From: Codonopsis lanceolata
Taxonomy: Eukaryota > Streptophyta > Magnoliopsida > Asterales > Campanulaceae
Assembly (NCBI GenBank): GCA_013146195.2
Contig: CM028379.1
Location: 85,364,156-85,428,155 of the forward strand
Length of the DNA stretch: 64,000 nt
Direction of reading: 5' to 3'
In this document: piece by piece, positions 43,046-54,178 of the stretch
Layout: each line of letters starts with the position of its first letter
Position numbering within the stretch: position 1 is the first letter of the stretch
Program-made: the position numbers and the translations under genes
The notes under the pieces: generated by a model
What the model saw: only the letters and a program-made list of their open reading frames with translations
The model's database searches: none
What the model was told of the DNA's origin: nothing

Positions 43046-44160
43046 TGATCGATGTATTTTATACGTCGATTTTATATGCTTCGTGACTTGAATTAGGCTA
43101 TTTCATGAGTCTTTTGAGTACTAATATATGTTTTTGGTGAGTTTTGTAAGTTTCGTGATTGTTCGTGAAAATACGCAAAACCTGTGGTTTTAAGTGCAAA
43201 TTACAAAGAAAGAAAATTGAAGAAAATAAAGTTCTGTTAATCGGACACCTTGGACGCAGCAGTGCCTCTGCACTGCGACCGCAAGGTAGGCAGATCGGCC
43301 CCCGGCCGAATCGAAGAGCCAAGAAGCACACATATTGGAGACCTTGGACGCAGTATCCAAACCTTGCGACCGCAAGGTAGGCGTAATGCGCAAAATTCGG
43401 GTTTTCACGGTCATTCGATTCGATCACAACTCCCAAGTATATATAGAAGTCGATGCCGAGCCTAAGCATGAGGACGGCGGAAGCTCTCTTTACATAGATT
43501 TTAGGTAGTTTTAGATTGTATAACATAATTAGGTTCGTAATTTCAAGTATTGAAGATCAAATCATGTCTTCCATCATCTCCATGTGTCTGTTCATCGCCT
43601 ATGATGAACTAAATCATCCCTAATCTAGGAGGTGGGAGGTAACTTGTATCAATTTATGTTTTGATTCTCATATATGTCTATTCAATGCTTGTTGATTGTG
43701 TTGTTTATCAATCCTCTATTATTTTGCTTTGAACAAATGAATGTAATCGCAAATAATAAAGGATTAGAGGTGCGGATACCTCGCATGACTGCATATGTCG
43801 CATTAATCGGCTCACCAACACAATAAATTGACCTATCAAGCACGAGAGTGATAAGTTAGGACCAAAGTTCTTACATGATCTAGGTGACAGATAGATCATA
43901 AATCTAGGTGACATGCCTAGATTACGCCTCGTGCTTAGGATATGGAATGGGTGAATTTTATGGGAGGGAGACCGAACCAATTGTTTAACGCACATATCTA
44001 TTTTTTTAAATCCAACCAAGACATTGAATGACATTATTATGAATTGAACATAAATGAGATATAAGTGAAACCCTAATCCTAGATTTCACTCACCATAAGA
44101 TCTTCATATCTCGTTATTACTGCCTAATTAGTTAACATCTATAACTAGTAAAATTATAGT
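43046..44160 (+). repeat. Athila-like LTR, truncated at contig end (copy A)
   Basis: Same sequence as the complete solo LTR at 50296-51584, starting TGATCGATGTATTTTATACG, with small indels. It is cut by the N gap. Its left flank (GCGGT) is the damaged form of the GTGGT target duplication seen in copy B. Confidence 0.82.
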
Positions 44161-44260
44161 NNNNNNNNNNNNNNNNNNNNNNNNNNNNNNNNNNNNNNNN
44201 NNNNNNNNNNNNNNNNNNNNNNNNNNNNNNNNNNNNNNNNNNNNNNNNNNNNNNNNNNNN
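44161..44260. other. Assembly gap (100 N)
   Basis: There are exactly 100 N. The about 7.1 kb to its left (37074-44160) and the about 7.2 kb to its right (44261-51420) are the same sequence in the same order and orientation, which points to unmerged overlapping contig ends. Confidence 0.99.
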
Positions 44261-44705
44261 TCCCGTTTTCATTATCTCTAGTTTTTTCGGTTTTGCTTTA
44301 TTTTTGCCTTAAAATAAAGATGACGACTTTAAAACTTTTTGGATCCAGTGGGCCTCCAACATTCCTTTCTTGCACTTTTCCGTTTTCCCTAAAAAGGGAA
44401 AATGAGAATGAAAAGGTGATGTATTCCCATATCGATATCTCCTAAAAAAGGATAACTTGATGCGAAACACAAAACTCCCATAGTGACCGAACGGCCATAA
44501 GACTATATTTAATAAAAATCCACTAAAGGCAACCGACACGCATTCCAACGTGCTATTTTGACAAAGACTCCTCTCGCATTGTGATTTCGTCCTCCCTAAA
44601 CAAGGGAGGGTGGAACGAGAGCAATGGATGTCACCGCATCACTGCATACCGCACTATCCAGGGGCGCCGCAGGCGCGGGCGCGGCGCCAGCTTCGAGAAC
44701 CCACA
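44261..44705 (+). repeat. Tat-3B LTR, inner part
   Basis: It matches 37074 to about 37500 and continues through CCAGCTTCGAGAACCCACA to a clean LTR end at 44705, which copy A lacks. The outer part is lost in the gap. Confidence 0.82.
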
Positions 44706-44706
44706 G

Positions 44707-44721
44707 TGGCGACTCTGCTGG
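44707..44721 (+). promoter_or_regulatory. Tat-3B primer binding site, tRNA-Arg type
   Basis: TGGCGACTCTGCTGG follows the LTR end after one base; identical to the Tat-2 site over 15 bases, then diverges (TGAG for GGGA). Confidence 0.78.
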
Positions 44722-46067
44722 TGAGTTGTTTTATTTTAAATAAAATGGAGGGCTATACTCATAAAATAAATTATTTTTATTTTTATTTGGTTCGGCTAAA
44801 GTATGCTTGTTATATTAATTTATACATTTGAATATTATGTTCCTATACATCGTGTCTATATTTGTGGATATGATCCTCCATCTTGCAGCAGCTTCGTTCA
44901 GATGCTGTTACATGTGTATCTAAAATATTCTAAAAAAAACAAAAATATTAAAATCCGAAAATAAAGAAAAATTTCAAAAAGAGCAAAAAAAACAATATAT
45001 ATATGCTACAAATAAAAATTCCGGGCAGCACAATAAGAGGGCCGGGGCTTTATTTTAAATATTGCTTTATTTTCGGCACTGTATTATTATTTTATTTTGT
45101 TTATTATTTTTATAGTTCCGCAAAATTTGTACATATTTGCATTCATTCCGTCATTTTATTTTGGGGATATAGGACCCATTTGTAATTAATAGGAATAGAT
45201 AGATTCCCCACTTTTCTTTCTATTTCTTGATGGTATGCTTGCTTGCTCGCTGCCAAACTAAAAAGCCGAGAAAATCTATAAATAACATCAAGACAGGCCA
45301 TATATTTTTTTTATATCTAAAAAAAATGTTTTGCTTTTTAGATACCGCACACACATGCACATGCGTATAAATATATTCCGAATTGCTACCATACACCATG
45401 GCCAGCCTACCCCCTCTATAAGCCAACGTTAGACTGCATATAGATTCTCAGGACACTTCAAAGATCGATCGGTTTTGCATTTTAAATAGTGGGTCAGCCC
45501 TTGTCAAAAAAATAAAATGTGCGCAAGTCAAAAAAAATGTGTGCAAGTCAAAAAAAAATCTGCACAAGTCAAAAAAAAAAAAAAAGAAATGCGTAAATAA
45601 AAAAAAATAATACATTGGGGCTGATTTATTATTTTCTAATGCTCGACTTAGACCATTTCGAATGGTGGATCCCGAAAGAGCAGGGGTTTCGCCTGGGATC
45701 TGTCCGATCTCGGGGAGTCAAAAGGCAGGTGGAATACGTTGGTCCTATACTCTGGAGAAAGAATCCACTATTCCAGGAAAAGTCCTGAGACTGTCAAAAT
45801 TAAGCAAGTGCTTATCCGGTCAATTTGTAGGGAAAATAATAAATAATAAAATATACTAATAAAGGCATTCTGTACTCCAAACCCAGAAAGCCTTCAGCCA
45901 GCCTTCTGATACATCCAAAACCCATTTTCCTCAGAAACATGGCCCGGATTTGGAAAGGCAGAGATAGTACTGGCCGGTTGATAAGGGAAACAAGTGCGTA
46001 AATCGATCGAGGATATCGCAAGATCGACGTAAGGGCGTAATCACCAGAGAATACGTATCCGAGCAAG
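44722..46067 (+). other. Tat-3B untranslated leader
   Basis: Counterpart of 37506-38844. The CAAGTCAAAAAAA tandem units lie at about 45504-45600. No gene. Confidence 0.7.
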
Positions 46068-46961
46068 ATGGCAAGAGAAAGTGAGCAGTCCACTATGGGT
46101 ACAGATGCAGGGGCTCCAGTGTACACTCCGACTCTAGCAATGCAGGAATGGTTTGACCAAAAATTGGGTGCAGCGACTGATCGTATGATGAGCCAAATGG
46201 CTAGTCTGGTGCAAAGTTTAAAATCCAGTGGTGAGGTAATCTCTTCCCCTGCAGTCCCCCAGGAAGCATCAACATCTCATGTGCCTCCAAACCCAAACTC
46301 CCAGCTAAACACTAACCCACCAAATACTGCCGATACCCCGAATCCCAATCCTCCACCAAGTCCTTACTACCCAAACATCAGTCCTTACCCGTACTATCCT
46401 CCATACCCTCTCCCAAGCACCAATATTCCCCAAAGCCCAAATGACCTCCCTTTTCACATAACCAACCCACTCCAAAATAGCCCGCATATGGACCCACAAA
46501 ACTATAACCCACCAGGCCAAGTTACCTCATACTTACCTTATAATGATCCTGGCCGCCCAACCGAAACCATCAAGAATCCACCAGTCCAAAATCTACTAAC
46601 CCAAAATCCATATCCTACCCATGTTCCACCACCCAAAATCCTTATCCTACCCAAGTTCCACCAGCCCAAAATCTTTATCCTACCCAAGTTCCACCAACCC
46701 GTAATCCACCAAATTTCAAAATCTTTATCCAGCCCAAAATCCTCACCGCACACATGCAGTAAACTAACCCAGCCTTCCCTAGTCCAGCCAGTATATACCA
46801 AAAGCCAACTCCCAACCACCAAAATAGAGGTTGACATGGAAAATATGAAGGCCATGATGCTCAAACTTCTCAACAAGGGGGAATTTTCTACGCGGCACGA
46901 CATTACAACCTGCGGCAAGATTGCCTATAAAATTCAAAATGCCCGACATAGCAAAATTTGA
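46068..46961 (+). pseudogene. Tat-3B gag, N-terminal half
   Basis: Almost identical to 38845-39740 for the first 185 codons, then a single lost base near 46628 (CCACCACCC for CCACCAGCC plus C) shifts the frame, and MENMKAMMLKLLNKGEFSTR is reached through a further change. It breaks at TRHDITTC where copy A reads TRALTLQP. The difference sites are again mostly CAG or CTG. Confidence 0.8.
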
Positions 46962-47035
46962 TGGACCGATGCCATATATCCTACTTAAAATCTTATTCCA
47001 CTGGTATGCAGTAAAGGGGTGCTAGCTTTGAGGCT

Positions 47036-47904
47036 ATGTCTTCCAATTTTCACCTCACTCTAATAGGGGCTGCCAAACAATGGCTAATGTTGTCTGATAG
47101 CAACACCATGAATACCTGGGACCAGATAGCTGAAGGGTTCCTTGAAAGATATAAAGACAACACCGACCCTGAAAATAAAAGAGACCTTGAGTTGTGCACC
47201 CAACGAGAGAAAGAAACTTGTGTTGAGTTTGCGGTCAGTGGAAAGAAAGTTGGCTCGACCTTCGATGCACTCGATCCTAGCCGAGTCATGCAGAATGTTC
47301 ATAAAAAACCTCCAGCCCATTTACCTGGAACACATGCGGTATCTCCCCTACACCAATTTTAAAGAAATAGTGGAGATAGGAGCCTGTATTGATGAAGATA
47401 TACGGACGGGGCAATTACAAGTCAATACGCCTCCTGCCTCTTTCCGTTACTCTAAAGGAAAACAATACCGCCTTGACACAAGACTAGTTAATATGGTAGG
47501 GAATGCGCGACTACTTTTCCTACCCAAAGTTATGGTATTGTTCCATGGTCTTATGGAGCGCAGTGTCCAATTCAACAATCGGAGGAATAATGGCCTTAAC
47601 AAATTCGTAAATCGAGCACCGGCATTATGATGAACTGCAAGCCTCCCAGTCTGTGATCCTGCAGGGGCTAATGGCACCAGCAGTGTCAAAGCCTATGGAA
47701 AATTATAAGCCACCAAACCCCCTGCCCAGGACTTGGAATCATGCCCAATACTGTGAATATCATCACTGCAGTGGTCACCTCACCGATAAATGTTATATAC
47801 TCAGAGATGCTATCCAGAATCTTATAGATGATAAGGTTATTGAAAAGCCTCCTCCCAGACCAAATATAGTCAATAACCCAATAGTTTTTCATCAACATGA
47901 CTGA
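47036..47904 (+). pseudogene. Tat-3B gag, C-terminal half with zinc knuckle
   Basis: Pieces in three frames: ERYKDNTDPENKRDLELCTQ, CRMFIKNLQPIYLEHMRYLP, FKEIVEIGACIDEDIRTGQL, and at 47653-47904 QGLMAPAVSKPMENYKPPNP with an intact knuckle CEYHHCSGHLTDKC. This copy is better preserved than A over this part and closer to Tat-2. A frameshift after VNNP ends the frame. Confidence 0.82.
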
Positions 47905-49030
47905 GGTTGATGAAAACTTCATGGGTATGATGGGCAGAGGCACTGATTATGAGAAGCTCCCTGCTGAGTTTGAGTCTATTTCTAATAAGCCTCTGCAGAA
48001 CTAGTATACTACGACCGGCCCGCTTTTGACGCCTGCAGATCTGGTGGACCGCTTCGGATGTATTATCCCTATTCCTTTCCCTAGCTTTACGGATTGGTCA
48101 TTTACCGATCCGCTCCCTAAAGTTGAGGATCTCTAACCCCAGGTCCTCAATAATGTAATAAACCCTGTACGGTTTGCTTTTAATGATAATCTAATTATTT
48201 TTGCTTATTCCTTAGTTGCACCTACATTAAAAGATGCATTAAATAATTATAACGATGAGTCATTTAATGAAAAGGACCCAAAAGATAAAAATTATTTGCT
48301 TGAGCTTGTAAAGTCAGTTGAGCACCGGGAACAACATCATTCATCAACAGCAACTGAAGACTTGTCCATTATCAATCCGGGGCTGGACAAGGAAATCAAA
48401 AGATGTCGAAATCGCCAACTCCCTGCAAGGTTCTGAAAAAGATAACACTCATGGATCTCCTCAAAGAGTTCGTGGACACATTTGCCTAGTCCTATGAAGA
48501 TGTGTCGGGGGTAGGTCCAGCCATAGTCGAACATCGGATCCCCACATGTCCGGATGCTCGAACAATCAGACAAAAGCTCCTCCGCATCAAGACGGAATGG
48601 TCTAGAAAACAAAAAAAGAAAGCATGAAACGGCCACACGTCAACTTCATTCGGGTAAAAAAAAGAGTTTGAAAAAAAAAAGAAAAAAAATACCCGATCTG
48701 ACTGTCCAATATAGTGACCGTTCCCAAGCCCAACAGTTTTTTTTTTCAATGACCTGCTGCACTATAGTCAAATCAAAGGCAGCAGGAGACCAAGAAAAGA
48801 CTTCATTCGCCACCCCTTTGGGGAACCTACTATTATCATGTCATGTCATGCGGCTAAAAAAATGTGCTAGACTACTTATCAAAAGGCTGCCACCACTCTC
48901 TTCCACGATGTGCCGTATATTGTCAAAAAGATCTGGTCAGGAGATGTCGTACTCCTCGTAAGCCAGGAAAAGGAAGACGTTGTTCACCCTCCAATCTCAG
49001 CGAGCTTAAAAGGTATTATGAGCAAATAAA
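47905..49030 (+). pseudogene. Tat-3B collapsed pol remnant
   Basis: Same structure as 40661-41790: gag end fused to the pol linker, an RT stub, and a jump near 48930 to the integrase C-terminal end. It shares with copy A the TAG after SNKPLQN and the TAG in FA-SYEDVSG. Confidence 0.75.
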
Positions 49031-49032
49031 GA

Positions 49033-49034
<2 letters not shown>

Positions 49035-49127
<93 letters not shown>

Positions 49128-49128
49128 C
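49035..49128. repeat. (AT)n microsatellite, about 94 bp
   Basis: Counterpart of 41803-41893, slightly different in length, with the same ACAT interruption. Confidence 0.97.
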
Positions 49129-49945
49129 AGGAGAAAAACGAGAGGGAAAACACTCTTTGAAACCTCGGCATCTTACCTCCAGTCTTCAGCATGCAAGGGG
49201 GCTCGATTGACAGAAAAAAAAAAACCACGACAGAAGCTCGCATCAAAACACTAAAATATAATATTACGAGGTCCTAAGGTGCAACTTAGGAATAATTGCT
49301 AAAGAAATTTAGGTTGGGCATTAATTGCTTGTACATATCTATTATTGCCTCTACCCCCTTTGTTTCCTCGAAAACTATCCTTCATTTGCACCTTAAGCCC
49401 CAAGGTGGTCCACCAATGTCTGCGGCGTCCGCCCAGCCGGGCCCATATACTTCTTCTGCAAGGCACAGAAAAGGCTCAGTCTCATCAGAATGAGAAATAC
49501 CAGAAGTGTCCTCGTCCTATTCATCATCTGCGTTGTTATAGTCCTGAAACAGCCAGACGACTCGGGTTTCGACCATGTACTGCTGCCCTGTTGATTGCGA
49601 AGAAAAATGCAGGGGCTATAAGAATAGTCTTATGCCAATAATAGCAGGAAGTGACTGCCTTTTCCTCTCCCCGCATATCATAAAATATTTTTAAAAAAAA
49701 AGAGAGAGAAAAAGGGAAGCCCGCTCGAGCCCGAAGGTATATTCCTTTAAAATCCGTTTTGGAAATACAGCGTGCCATTACCCATTAGATATCGGTATAG
49801 CTTTGCTTTGTGTGTGTGTCTTAAGTCTCCATTTATTTTATTTATTTTGCATCATATAAAATTATATTGCATTGTAAATGCTTGTACATGTTTTAAAAAA
49901 TAAAACTAAAAAAAACAAAAAACAAAAATCATGTGAGCCGACAAA
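49129..49945 (-). pseudogene. Tat-3B 3' region with antisense ORF remnant
   Basis: Counterpart of 41894-42704. The minus strand at about 49390-49620 keeps the relation to the antisense ORF tail of Tat-1 (complement of GGCCCATATACTTCTTCTGC corresponds to the IWARLG region). Frames are broken. Confidence 0.6.
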
Positions 49946-50295
49946 AGGGTTATCGAGGACACGTTTGTTTTCGCAGGAGTTACACGCTGGAAATGGAAAG
50001 GAAAATCATCTTCTCTCTTTTATGTGGTTTATTTTATGAGCACGTATGAATTGTTGTGCTACATGGTTAATGGTATGATTTTCATGAGATGATGATTTCT
50101 TGATAAAAGGTTATAATAAAAATATAACATGCCAATCAAATGAAGATTTTATGACTTGATGTTATACTAAGAATATAACATGCTATTCATGACTAGAATG
50201 GAAACAATAGTCTCCCGCATATGAATTATTATATGAGTTAGGTTTAATGAAGATTTATGAGACTCATGGTTTAATTGGGTTATGTGGTTGGTGGT
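49946..50295 (+). repeat. Tekay-type LTR, left part of a copy interrupted by a solo LTR
   Basis: Matches about 34056-34400 of the 4043-bp solo LTR. It ends with GTGGT (50291-50295), one half of the target duplication of the inserted LTR; the right part resumes at 51585. Confidence 0.88.
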
Positions 50296-51584
50296 TGATC
50301 GATGTATTTTATACGTCGATTTTATATGCTTCTGTGACTTGAATTAGGCTATTTCATGAGTCTTTTGAGTACTAATATATGTTTTTGGTGAGTTTTGTAA
50401 GTTTCAGGATTGTTCGTGAAAATACGCAAAACTCCAGGGTTTTAAGTGCAAATTACAAAGAAAGAAAAATTGAAGAAAATAAAGTCTGTCAATCTGGACA
50501 CCTTGCGGACGCAAGGTGCCTCGCAGGCGCAAGGTAGGCGTATCGGTCCCAAGCCCGCAATCGAAGAGCCAAGAAGCACACACATTGGAGACCTTGCGGA
50601 CGCAAGGTATCCAGCACCTTGCGACCGCAAGGTAGGCAGAATGCGCAAAATTCGGGTTTTCACACAGTCATTCGATTCGATCACAACTCCCAAGTATATA
50701 TAGAAGTCAGATGCCGAGCCTAAGCATAAGGAGGACGGCTGGAAGCTCTCTTTACATAGATTTTAGGTAGTTTTAGATTGTATAACATAATTAGGTTCTG
50801 TAATTTCAAGTATTGAAGATCAAATCATGTCTTCCATCATCTCCATGTGCTGTTCATCGTCTATGATGAACTAAATCATCCCTAATCTAGGAGGTGGGAG
50901 GTAACTTGTATCGAATTTATGTTTTGATTCTCATATATATGTCTATTCAATGCTTGTTGATTGTGTTGTTTATCAATCCCTCTATTATTTTGCTTTGAAC
51001 AAATGAATGTAATCGCAAATAATAAAGGATTAGAGGTGCGGATACCTGCATGACCAAGTGCATATGTCGTACATCGGCTCACCAACACAATAAATTGGAC
51101 CTATCGAGCACGAGTGATAAGTTAGGACCGTGTTCTTACATGATCTAGGTGACAGATAGATCATAAATCTAGGTGATGCCTAGATTACGCCTCGTGCTTA
51201 GGATATGGAATGGGTGAATTTTGCGGGAGGGAGGCTGAACCAATTGTTCAACGACCATATCTATTTTTAGTGAACGAACCCAAGACATTGAATGACATTA
51301 TTATGAATTGAACATAAATGAGATATAAGTGAAACCCAGAATCCTAGATTTCCACTCACCATAAGATCTTCATATCTGTTATTACTGTCTAATTAGTTAA
51401 CATCTATAACTAGTAAATTATAGTAGAATTAAACATAAAAAAACCCCCTTAGGTTAATAATTTGCTTTCTATAACCGCACTGTTCATGATCACTTGTCTC
51501 TGTGGGTTCGACCCTTGCTTCCGAGTCTATTCTATAATAGTCTTGTACACTTGCAAGGAAATAGATAAAATAAAACATCGATCA
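50296..51584 (+). mobile_element. Athila-like solo LTR (1289 bp) with GTGGT target duplication
   Basis: It starts TGATCGATG and ends CATCGATCA, a 9-bp perfect terminal inverted repeat, and is flanked by GTGGT at 50291-50295 and 51585-51589. The uninterrupted target is present at about 34390-34410 (GTTGGTGGTTTAATGGG). The 3' part, CTCTGTGGGTTCGACCCTTG followed by CTTGTACACTTGCAAGG, is of the type I associate with Athila LTRs; no internal sequence or primer site is present to prove the lineage. The region 50495-50640 has several CTTGCG...CGCAAGG palindromes. Confidence 0.82.
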
Positions 51585-52557
51585 GTGGTTTAATGGGAGT
51601 TTCAAATGTGGAAATAAAATACTACACATTACAAAATTTAGAATCATAATCTATTGATATGATTTATTTCATGATAATTTATGAAGAATTATATTCTATG
51701 TGACTATGGTGGGATTTGGTTTATGTGGAGAATTATACCATTAAATGTTACATCATAAGTATGACATGAGATGTACATGTTTCATTTGAGAATTATGTCA
51801 TGCCATGACATTGCATCTTTAGTAGCTTACTAAGTCATTATGACCTACTCGTTTGCTTTGTTTTCCTTAGATTCGATACGAGCTAGTAATCTGAAGGAAA
51901 CCGCCGAGCCTTCGATAGAAGTGTAATTTTTGTGAAGGTTTCTACTTTAAATTATTTTTGTAGCCTTAGTTTATTGGAAAGGACGTTTGGGAAGTGAAGT
52001 TATATAGACTTCACTATGGGTAGTAAAGTTGTGTTTTTATTGGTTCATGTACTTGTATTGTATAATTAGTACCTAGTTTTTTTGAGCCGACAAATGTTAG
52101 TCGAGCCATGTTATTTAATTACATATTTTATTCACCTCAAGTTATTAATATTATTGTTGGTTGTTGTACTCCGGCATCTTTAGCCGTTGAGTGTGTAGAC
52201 TAGAGTCTTAGACTTAGTGTAATGTTGGGTTCCGGCTGTAACGTCGCCGATGACTTGGTTTATTTGTTGCTATATAATTATATTGCATAACAGGGAGTTT
52301 TGCTCTACGTGCCCAATGTTGCGGTACGCGCGTCGAATTTTTGGACCGAGAGATTAATGATCTCTTTGGTTGTATTTAGTTTGAGCTTGTTAGCTCGGGC
52401 GCCACTGTGATATTATGTTTCGCTTCCGCATGTGTTTTAAGTTGTTGGCGTATTGCCGTTATGGCCTTACCCATTAATTGTTAATTGCTTATCGTTTTGT
52501 GTGTTTTGGTGGCACGACCTTTGGGTCTCGTATTGGGATCCGGGTCGGGTCGTCACA
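51585..52557 (+). repeat. Tekay-type LTR, right part
   Basis: Matches about 34396-35365 and ends GGGTCGTCACA at 52557, followed by GGTCC exactly as after the first copy. Confidence 0.88.
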
Positions 52558-54178
52558 GGTCCTGGTATTTGGAGGGAAAGTACTTTCTGTTGGAACAGAA
52601 AAGTTGATTCCTGGAAGGAGGGAGGTATCAGTGGGAGTTTGTGGGTTCTTGATTCGATGAGAGAACATGGTGAAGATTTCTGCTAAACTTTCCAAAAGAT
52701 CCCTAACTACATGGCTTGCGACTCTTCCTACATGAGCATCTAATTCTCTTTTCAACTAATTCTGGAATTCAGGGTGTGCGTCTCATCCAATAGCTTCTAT
52801 CTATGCTCCAAGAGCAGTCTATTCATTACTGGTACTCGTAACAGCTTGTTTGTTTTTGGCGGCCATTCTACCCAAATCTGTACCCTCTGAACTGTTTCTT
52901 ATACTCTCTGACCTGACCTCTGTGATTGTATCCCGTATCAAACGACCGATGCTATTTCTTCCTTTCCAAATTCGGGCCAGGTTTCTAAGGAAAAGGGTTT
53001 AAAGTATCAGAAGGGAAGGTTCTAGGATTTTGATTTAAGTATAGTGTGCTATTATGATTAACTTTATTTGTTTTTCCTAGAATTGATCGGACGAACACAT
53101 GCTTTGTTTTGACTGTCTAGGACTTTTCCTGGAATAATAGATTCTTTCTCTAGAGTATAGAACCTTCGTATTCCACCTGACTTTTGACTTCCAAAGATTG
53201 GATAGATCTTAGGGGAAGGGGCTATACACTTTTTAGGATCCACCATTCAAATGATCTAGGACAAATACCATAAAAATTATTGATCATCCTCTGTACATAT
53301 ATCTTTATTCATTTACATATATTTTTGCAACATGGATTGGTCATTAATTTCGAGGTATAAAAATCGATCGGTCCATGAAGTGTCCTAAAAAATATACATG
53401 CTTTTAACGTTGGCTGATGTAGGGCTAGGCTGGCTTCACCCCATTGGCCCCTCAGTAAGGGGCGCAGGATGTGATAATTTCGACCTAAGTTCTTCGTAGC
53501 CTTTCTTTCGAGATCATAGATACCCGGGCGTGTTTCTCGGGTTGAAGGGTAACAGTCGGAATATCTCTACATGAGTGTTCGTGTGTGCGTTATCTAAAAA
53601 ACAGTAAAGTTTTTTTTTTCTTTTTGCAGGTATAAAGTAGTAATAAAACAATAAATTATGGCCCATCTTTTTGTTCGTTTGTCGATTTTCTCGGCTCATT
53701 AGTATGAATGCTCGAAAGGACGGCACGAGTGAGTGTGACGGCTATTCACATCAATAAATAGAAAGAAAAATGGGGAAATTATATGTTTCTATCAATTACA
53801 TTTGGAGCTAATCCCCAAAATAAAAATAACAGAATAAAAGAATATTTACATATCCACCAGAAATACTATAATAACAGAATAAAATAAAATAAAGCAAAAA
53901 TTACTCCCGCTTTCTTTCCCTTTTTTTTTTTTAATCTTTTCGGGTTGCACTGTACAAAAATGAAGCTGCTGCAAGATTTCAAGGTTATATGCACATATAT
54001 ACACAGAAATATAAAAATGTAATATTTAAACTGTTTAAATAAATAAAACGAACATATTTAGCCAAAAATCTAAAAAATAAACTTTTTATATATACATATA
54101 AAAAAACAAACTGAGTCTAGCCCTTTATTTTTATTTTATTAATAAAATAAAAACAAAATCCCCAAGCAGAGTCGTCAT
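52558..54178 (-). pseudogene. Older Tat element: 5' gag, leader and primer site
   Basis: From 52558 the sequence continues the older gag. At 52850-53010 it matches the 5' gag of Tat-2 at about 27060-27240 (TTTCCAAATTCGGGCCAGGT in both). 53100-53250 holds the conserved leader block and 54159-54177 a decayed primer binding site (TCCCCAAGCAGAGTCGTCA on the plus strand). No ORF is intact. Confidence 0.78.

Larger units (their letters stand above)
44261..49945 (+). mobile_element. Tat-3 (copy B): same plus-strand Tat derivative
   Basis: Collinear with 37074-42704: LTR end, primer site, leader, gag, collapsed pol, (AT)n and antisense ORF remnant, with the same internal deletions. The shared deletions mean that A and B are the same insertion, either duplicated in the genome or represented twice by the assembly. 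Confidence 0.85.

Noticed and set aside
41803..49160. Long reading frames of alternating Tyr and Ile over the AT tracts (also near 28123)
   Set aside because: They are translations of (AT)n microsatellites with no coding support.
37074..51420. Biological tandem duplication of a 7.2-kb unit
   Set aside because: The repeat boundary coincides with the 100-N gap and the copies differ mainly by error-like indels; unmerged contig ends explain it better. It is kept as a testable alternative.
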